This document shows, piece by piece, positions 58,313 through 64,000 of a DNA stretch of 64,000 bases (position 1 is the stretch's first letter; each line of letters opens with the position of its first letter). Source of the stretch: Alphaproteobacteria bacterium (GTDB taxonomy: Bacteria; Pseudomonadota; Alphaproteobacteria; Sphingomonadales; Sphingomonadaceae); NCBI GenBank assembly GCA_030426245.1, contig JAUHYZ010000005.1:52052-116051 (forward strand). The letters are read 5' to 3'. The position numbers were made by a program, and so were the translations under genes. The notes beneath the pieces were generated by a model, which was given only the letters and a program-made list of their open reading frames with translations, ran no database searches and was not told the DNA's origin.

Positions 58313-61261
58313 ATGGCAATTTTTCACTTCAGCGCAAAGGTGATCGGGCGATCGAGCGGACGCAGCGCTGTTGCCGCCGCTGCCTATCGCGCGGGCGAAC
58401 GATTGCATGACGAGCGGCTCGACCGTGACCATGACTTCACCAACAAATCGGGCGTCGTGCATAGCGAAGTTATGTTGCCGGAGAACGCGCCGGAACATCT
58501 TGGCGACCGCGAACAGCTGTGGAACGCGGTCGAGGCGACCGAGCTGCGCAAGGATGCGCAACTGGCCCGCGAGGTCGAGTTCGCGATCCCGCGCGAGCTG
58601 AACCAGCAGCAGGGCATCGAGCTTGCCTGCGATTTCGTCCAGACCAAGTTCGTCGATAAGGGCATGATCGCCGACCTCAATGTGCATTGGGATATCGGTG
58701 CCGATGGTCTCGCCAAGCCGCACGCCCATGTGATGCTCACGATGCGGGAGATTGGCGAGGACAGTTTCGGCGCAAAGGTGCGCGAGTGGAACGCGACTTC
58801 CCAGATCGAGCAGTGGCGCGAACATTGGGCCGATCATGTGAATACCCGGCTGGCCGAACTCGACATTGATGCGCGCGTCGATCACCGCTCATTGCAAGCG
58901 CAGGGCATCGAGCTGGAGCCACAGGACAAGATCGGCCCCGCCGCATCGCGCTTGGCTCACGAAGGTCTGCAATCCGAACGGATCGAAGAGCATCGCGAAA
59001 TCGCCCAGCGGAATGGCGAGCGTATAATCGCAGAGCCGCGCGTCGCCTTGAACGCGATCACCCACCAACAGGCGACATTCACAAGCCGCGACCTTGCGAT
59101 TTTCGTGCATCGACATTCGGACGGCAAGGAGCAGTTCGACAGCGTGATGAGCGCTGTTCGCGGATCGTCCGACCTGATTGCGCTCGGCAAGGACGGGCAC
59201 GGTGAAGATCGCTTCACTTCGCGCGAGATGATCGACACCGAACAGCGGTTGCAACGCGCCAGCGAATTGATGGCGGAGCGTGAACGCCATCGTGTCGATG
59301 CGGAGAGCAAAGCTGCTGCCCTCGCGCAGGCGGAAACGCATGGGCTCGTCCTTTCCGGCGAACAGCGTGATGCATTCGATCATGTGACCAGCCCCAAGGA
59401 TTTGAGCATCGTCGTCGGCTATGCTGGCACCGGCAAGAGTGCGATGCTGGGTGTTGCGAGCGAGGCATGGGAAGGCGCGGGCTTCACCGTTCGCGGCGCC
59501 GCACTATCCGGCATCGCCGCCGAAGGGCTTGAGAACGGTTCGGGCATCGCATCGCGCACCATTGCAAGCCTTGAGCACCAGTGGGGCCAGGGCCGTGAAT
59601 TGCTCACGTCCCGCGATGTGCTGGTGATCGATGAGGCGGGCATGGTCGGCACGCGCCAGATGGAGCGGGTGCTCAGCCATGCCCAGGAGGCGGGCGCAAA
59701 GATCGTGCTGGTCGGTGATCCGCAACAGTTGCAGGCGATCGAGGCGGGTGCAGCCTTCCGGGCGATCCACGAACAGCATGGCGGCGTTGAGATCACCGAG
59801 GTGCGCCGCCAGCATGAGGACTGGCAACGCGACGCCACCCGGCATCTGGCGACCGGCAGGACCGGCGAGGCCATTCATGCCTATCGGGATCATGGCATGG
59901 TCCATGCCACCGATACGCGCGAGGCAGCGCGCGGTGAGCTGATCGATCGTTGGGACCGCGAGCGCATCGCCGCGCCGGATGAAAGCCGCATCATTCTCAC
60001 CCACACCAATGACGAGGCGAAGGCACTCAACGAAGCCGCGCGCGATAAGCTGCGCAGAAATGGCGAACTGGGTAATGACATTCATCTAAAGGTCGAGCGC
60101 GGTGATCGGAATTTTGCCGAGAACGACCGCATCATGTTCCTGCGCAACGAGCGCGGACTGGACGTGAAGAACGGCACGCTCGGCACTATCGAGCAGGTTG
60201 ATCGGCAAAACATGACCGTCCGCACCGATGACGGGCGCAGCGTCGCCTTCGACCTGAAGGACTACGCCCATATCGATCATGGCTATGCCGCCACGATTCA
60301 CAAGGCGCAGGGCATGACCGTGGATCGGGCGCACATCCTCGCCACACCCGGCATGGACAGCCACGGGGCCTATGTCGCCATGTCCCGTCACCGTGAAGGC
60401 ATGGCGCTGCACTATGGCCGCGACGATTTTCGGGATCAGTCGAAACTGGTTCATACCCTGTCGCGCGAGCGCGCCAAAGATATGGCCAGCGATTACGCCA
60501 AGCTTGACCCGGCACGCGCGTTCGCCGAGCGGCGCGGTATCAGCTTCCGCGAGCGCGTTGCCGAAATCGCGCGCACCGGAGTGGAAAAAGCGCGCAGCAT
60601 TTTCGATGGGCTGAAGCTTGGTCCCGCACAGTCGCCGGAGCGCGGTATGTTCGACGGCTTTGTGCCCTCGACACCGAAGGTGCATGATGCTCCATCGGTC
60701 GGTCAGGATCGCACCATCTTTGCTCGCGCAGTGCAGCGTCACGCCCGCGCCGTCGATGCGGTCGGCGCGATGCGGGAGAAAGGGCTTCCCGCGCTCCCGC
60801 ACCAGCGGAGCCAGCTCGAGAAGACACGCGATGCGCTCGATCGTCTCGAACCCAAGGCGTCACAGGACATCGAACGCGCCTACAAGGGTGACCCCGCGCT
60901 TGTGAAGGAAGCATCCGCCGGGCGCACCCAGCGCGCGATCAATGCGATGCAGCTCGAAAAGGAACTGCGCACCAACCCCGAGTTGCGCGCCGACCGCTTC
61001 GTCGAACGCTGGCAGAAGCTCGGCAAAGAGGCGGATGCTGCCTGGCGCAATGGCGACCACCGCCGCTTCGACCGGATGCGCGACGCGCAGGATTATATGG
61101 CGAAGGAGCTGGTGCGAGATGCCCAGCTCGACTCGATCCTCAGCAACCGTCGTCAGGCTCTCGGGCTGATGCCCGGCACGCGCGCTTACGACCGTATATC
61201 GCGCGAGCTTGAAGCCAGCATCGGACGAAGTCTGGGGCGGGGCATGGGAATAGGAATGTAG
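58313..61261 (+). CDS. traA: Ti-type conjugative relaxase/helicase TraA (MobQ)
   Basis: MAIFHFSAKVIGRSSGRSAVAAAAYRAGERLHDERLDRDHDF; HAHVMLTMREI; helicase VGYAGTGKSAMLGVA and VLVIDEAGMVGTRQM. Confidence 0.96.
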   Translation: MAIFHFSAKVIGRSSGRSAVAAAAYRAGERLHDERLDRDHDFTNKSGVVHSEVMLPENAPEHLGDREQLWNAVEATELRKDAQLAREVEFAIPRELNQQQGIELACDFVQTKFVDKGMIADLNVHWDIGADGLAKPHAHVMLTMREIGEDSFGAKVREWNATSQIEQWREHWADHVNTRLAELDIDARVDHRSLQAQGIELEPQDKIGPAASRLAHEGLQSERIEEHREIAQRNGERIIAEPRVALNAITHQQATFTSRDLAIFVHRHSDGKEQFDSVMSAVRGSSDLIALGKDGHGEDRFTSREMIDTEQRLQRASELMAERERHRVDAESKAAALAQAETHGLVLSGEQRDAFDHVTSPKDLSIVVGYAGTGKSAMLGVASEAWEGAGFTVRGAALSGIAAEGLENGSGIASRTIASLEHQWGQGRELLTSRDVLVIDEAGMVGTRQMERVLSHAQEAGAKIVLVGDPQQLQAIEAGAAFRAIHEQHGGVEITEVRRQHEDWQRDATRHLATGRTGEAIHAYRDHGMVHATDTREAARGELIDRWDRERIAAPDESRIILTHTNDEAKALNEAARDKLRRNGELGNDIHLKVERGDRNFAENDRIMFLRNERGLDVKNGTLGTIEQVDRQNMTVRTDDGRSVAFDLKDYAHIDHGYAATIHKAQGMTVDRAHILATPGMDSHGAYVAMSRHREGMALHYGRDDFRDQSKLVHTLSRERAKDMASDYAKLDPARAFAERRGISFRERVAEIARTGVEKARSIFDGLKLGPAQSPERGMFDGFVPSTPKVHDAPSVGQDRTIFARAVQRHARAVDAVGAMREKGLPALPHQRSQLEKTRDALDRLEPKASQDIERAYKGDPALVKEASAGRTQRAINAMQLEKELRTNPELRADRFVERWQKLGKEADAAWRNGDHRRFDRMRDAQDYMAKELVRDAQLDSILSNRRQALGLMPGTRAYDRISRELEASIGRSLGRGMGIGM

Positions 61262-61273
61262 AAAGGCCCATCG

Positions 61274-61993
61274 ATGGATCACCATATCACCTCACAGAGC
61301 GAGCCGCTCAGCCCGACACAGGCATTTGACGCCCTACGTGGCGAGGTCGCGCTGCTGCGCCGGGCGATCGAAGGACTTGCCGCCCAGAACGACAATCTGG
61401 ACAGCCCCGACTATAGCGAAACCCTCGGGCAGATGGCGCTGCACATGAAGGCAAGTGCCAGAACCCTCAAGGACATGGCCGCCAGCCCCGCGCTCGACAT
61501 GACACCGGAAGCCCTCGCCAAACGCATTGAGGCCGCATCCCAGGCAGCACGAGTCAGCGATCATGCCGCGCAGATTGAAGTGCGCGAACGGCTCGACACA
61601 GCAACAGCCGATATCCGCCAGATCGTCAGTCATGCGCGCACCGCCGACGAGCAGCGCCGCCACCTCGTTTGGGTGGCGGGTGGCGGCTTGCTCGCCGGTA
61701 TCCTGCTCTGGTCATTCCTCCCCGGCATGATCGCGCGATCTGCACCGACAAGCTGGCATTGGCCAGAGCGCATGGCAGCACAAACAATCGGGTTGCCGAT
61801 GGGCGAGGCAGGCGCGCGGATGTTGGAAAGTGCCAACCCGGAGCAATGGCACGACATCATCTCAGCCTATCGGCTCTGGCAGGACAATGACAAGACCATC
61901 ACCCAATGCCGCAAACGTGCAGTCAGGAACGGGAAGGAAGCGAGCTGCACGATCAGGATCACAAGCGAATCATCAGCAAAAATCCGCTCATAG
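61274..61993 (+). CDS. DUF6118-like membrane protein of mobile elements
   Basis: Coiled-coil N-terminus, single TM LLAGILLWSFLPGMIA; immediately after traA. Confidence 0.7.
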   Translation: MDHHITSQSEPLSPTQAFDALRGEVALLRRAIEGLAAQNDNLDSPDYSETLGQMALHMKASARTLKDMAASPALDMTPEALAKRIEAASQAARVSDHAAQIEVRERLDTATADIRQIVSHARTADEQRRHLVWVAGGGLLAGILLWSFLPGMIARSAPTSWHWPERMAAQTIGLPMGEAGARMLESANPEQWHDIISAYRLWQDNDKTITQCRKRAVRNGKEASCTIRITSESSAKIRS

Positions 61994-62267
61994 CGACGGC
62001 ATTTTACGCATGTGTCACCGCTGAATGTGGCGGACCTGCAACAGCTTCGATCAAAAGCGAGACAGCACCATCACCGTGGCTTCGCTAGCATCGCCGTCCG
62101 CACGCTTCCCTATGCGTTTCCTCGCAGCCGTCGCCGTTCGCCTGTATTTGCCGCCTTGCATGCGATGGTACCTGCATGCACCGGAAAGGCTCTTGTGCAG
62201 CGGATTGGGCCTGCCCATTCTATGCCAGAGGGGAGCACGACAACCGTACTGAATAGAGGTACCCCCA

Positions 62268-62474
62268 ATGACCAATGCCGACCGCATCCTGCGTCTCAAG
62301 ACTGTCCTGTCCCGCACTGGCCTCTCGCGCTCCACTCTCTATCGCAAGATTTCCGAAGGGACGTTCCCGCGCCAAATACAGATCAGCATCCACGGCGCGG
62401 GATGGTATGAATCCGAAATCAACCGCTGGATCGCCGATCCCATGCGCTATGGACGCGAGCAGAAGGCAGGATGA
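62268..62474 (+). CDS. AlpA family regulator
   Basis: RILRLKTVLSRTGLSRSTLYRKISEGTFPRQIQISIHGAGWYESEINRWI. Confidence 0.93.
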   Translation: MTNADRILRLKTVLSRTGLSRSTLYRKISEGTFPRQIQISIHGAGWYESEINRWIADPMRYGREQKAG

Positions 62475-63725
62475 TCAGGCTTGTCTGGTGGCAGGCTTTT
62501 TCCCAAACTTACCCTGCACCAGCTTGCCGCCGCTGCGCAGGCCATCAAGATAGTCCGACCAGTATCGCATCATCTTGACCCGCTCGTCCCAATATTCGCC
62601 ACGCGCATAGGCACGGCGCACCGCATTGTTGTCGCTATGAGCGAGTTGGCGCTCGATCGCATCAGCATGCCATAGCCCCATTTCGTTGAGCAATGTCGCC
62701 GCCATCGCCCTGAAGCCATGGCCCGTCATTTCGTCCTGGGCATAGCCCATGCGGCGCAGCGCGGCGTTGATCGTGTTCTCCGACATTGGTCGGTCAACCG
62801 AGCGCAGTGATGGGAACAGGTAGCGGCTGTAACTGGCATCATGTTCGATCCGTCCCACTATCTCGATGACTTGAGAGGAGAGGGGGATGCTATGCACTTT
62901 GCGCATCTTGGTCTTGTACGGCGGAATGGTCCAGATGCCTTTGTCGAGATCGAAGTCCGCCCATTCGGCAAAACGCAGCTCGCCGGGCCGCACAAACACA
63001 TGCGGCAGCAGTTGCAGCGCGATCTTGGTGTTGGGATGGCCCTCAAAGGCGTCGATCGCGCGCAGCAGCGCGCCTGCTCCCACAACGTCGGTGATAGCCG
63101 CCCGATGGACAGGCTGCGGCGCAATGAGCGCGCCACGTAGATCGGCAGCGATATCGCGCTCGGCGCGCGCGGTGGCGATGGCATAGCGGAATATCTGGCT
63201 ACAGGTGCTGCGCAGGCGCTTGGCCGTCTCATAGCGGCCCTTGGCTTCCATCTTGCGGAGCATCACCAGCAGTTCCTGCGCAGAAATGGACGCAATAGGC
63301 CGCCTGCCTATCGAAGCATTGATGAAATCCAGGAGCCAGCGCAGCTTCTTAATCGTGACGGGCGAGCGGCCCTCGCGCTCCATCTTCACCAGCCATTCGT
63401 CGGCAACGGCCTTGAAGCTATTCGCCGCCGCGATGCTCGCCGAGAGATTTTCCAGCCTGATTGTCTCAGAAGGATCGTCGCCGCGCGCGAGAACCTTGCG
63501 CGCCGCATCGCGCTTCTCGCGCGCATCGGCCAGTCCCACTTCCGGCCACACGCCAAAAGCCAGCGTCTTCTGTTTGCCGAGATAGCGATAGTTCATCCGC
63601 CAGTAGCGGCTACCATTCGGTGTCACGAGCAGGAACAGTCCGTCACCATCGGTGAGTTTATAGGGCTTATCTTGACCCTTAGCTGCTTTGATCGCCGTTA
63701 CCGATAATCCGGTTCTCAGGCCCAT
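62475..63725 (-). CDS. P4-type tyrosine recombinase/integrase
   Basis: N-terminal LSVTAIKAAKGQDKPYKLTDGDGLFLLVTPNGSRYWRMNYRY; catalytic region MTGHGFRAMAATLLNEMG and QLAHSDNNAVRRAYARGEY. Confidence 0.96.
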   Translation of the reverse strand: MGLRTGLSVTAIKAAKGQDKPYKLTDGDGLFLLVTPNGSRYWRMNYRYLGKQKTLAFGVWPEVGLADAREKRDAARKVLARGDDPSETIRLENLSASIAAANSFKAVADEWLVKMEREGRSPVTIKKLRWLLDFINASIGRRPIASISAQELLVMLRKMEAKGRYETAKRLRSTCSQIFRYAIATARAERDIAADLRGALIAPQPVHRAAITDVVGAGALLRAIDAFEGHPNTKIALQLLPHVFVRPGELRFAEWADFDLDKGIWTIPPYKTKMRKVHSIPLSSQVIEIVGRIEHDASYSRYLFPSLRSVDRPMSENTINAALRRMGYAQDEMTGHGFRAMAATLLNEMGLWHADAIERQLAHSDNNAVRRAYARGEYWDERVKMMRYWSDYLDGLRSGGKLVQGKFGKKPATRQA

Positions 63726-63766
63726 GATGGTACCTCCAATACAGTGACCAGGATCTGCCATCAGAA

Positions 63767-63787
63767 ATACCATCAAATTGGTGGTAT
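63767..63787. repeat. 21-bp imperfect palindrome upstream of integrase (ATACCATCAAATTGGTGGTAT)
   Basis: 10-bp arms with one mismatch around one central base. Confidence 0.7.
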
Positions 63788-63887
63788 GCAGTGATATTGA
63801 GCCAGTCCGATTGGGACGACTATATCACAAAAACTACAGGAAAACAGCCAATCTTGAGCCGTTATGGCATGTGCTGGGAAGCGAATT

Positions 63888-63906
63888 TGGTGACCCCTAC
63901 GGGAAT
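63888..63906. repeat. tRNA-proximal att site (TGGTGACCCCTACGGGAAT)
   Basis: tRNA-Glu 3' end including CCA; exact copy of 32086..32104. Confidence 0.9.
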
Positions 63907-63962
63907 CGAACCCGTGTTTCAGCCGTGAGAGGGCCGCGTCCTGACCGCTAGACGAAGGGGCC
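63888..63962 (-). tRNA. tRNA-Glu (anticodon CTC), CCA encoded
   Basis: Minus strand GGCCCCTTCGTCTAGCGGTCAGGACGCGGCCCTCTCACGGCTGAAACACGGGTTCGATTCCCGTAGGGGTCACCA; anticodon loop CTCTCAC. Confidence 0.97.
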
Positions 63963-64000
63963 TTGTGCTTCGGCGAAGGCCCGAAGCCTTGCCGGCAAGC

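Larger units (their letters stand above)
32086..63906. mobile_element. Putative integrative and mobilizable catabolic island inserted at tRNA-Glu
   Basis: 19-bp direct repeats at both ends, one copy being the tRNA-Glu 3' end; P4-type integrase adjacent to the tRNA; relaxase and tra genes inside. Confidence 0.9.

Noticed and set aside
62156-62179. Repeated TGCATGC with an intervening GGTACC upstream of alpA, considered as a sigma54 promoter or operator
   Set aside because: Spacing does not fit the GG/GC sigma54 consensus and the repeats are short; not enough to call.
1-64000. CRISPR arrays, rRNA genes, IS transposases, toxin-antitoxin or phage-defence modules
   Set aside because: Looked for by reading; no regularly spaced repeats, rRNA, transposase ORFs or recognisable defence genes were seen.

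Overview
The window is GC-rich alphaproteobacterial DNA, most like a sphingomonad by gene content. About 1-32,080 is core-type chromosome: gap-pgk-class I aldolase-thiE, efp, inositol monophosphatase, tRNA-Leu(CAA), a DASS/TrkA-C transporter, an M20 peptidase, the PEP-CTERM two-component pair prsK/prsR, panB, an NSS transporter, a LexA-boxed imuA-imuB-dnaE2 mutasome, phoR-pstSCAB-phoU-phoB with a Pho box, and a CPA2 antiporter. About 32,086-63,906 reads as one ~31.8 kb integrative element inserted at the 3' end of tRNA-Glu(CTC). A 19-bp direct repeat (TGGTGACCCCTACGGGAAT) flanks it, one copy being the tRNA 3' end beside a P4-type tyrosine integrase. The element carries a Ti/RSF1010-like mobilization block (traC, traD, TraA relaxase, candidate oriT, no T4SS) and a large aromatic catabolic cargo. 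The cargo has two Rieske oxygenases, a P450 and [2Fe-2S] ferredoxin with no reductase, a bicupin, HpcH/HpaI aldolase, SDR, hydrolases, two TonB-dependent receptors, an MFS transporter, and a PcpA/LinE-type hydroquinone dioxygenase with maleylacetate reductase and pcaIJF. The substrate and upper pathway cannot be deduced with confidence and are the best candidates for something undescribed. All calls come from reading sequence and recalled family features; no database search was run.
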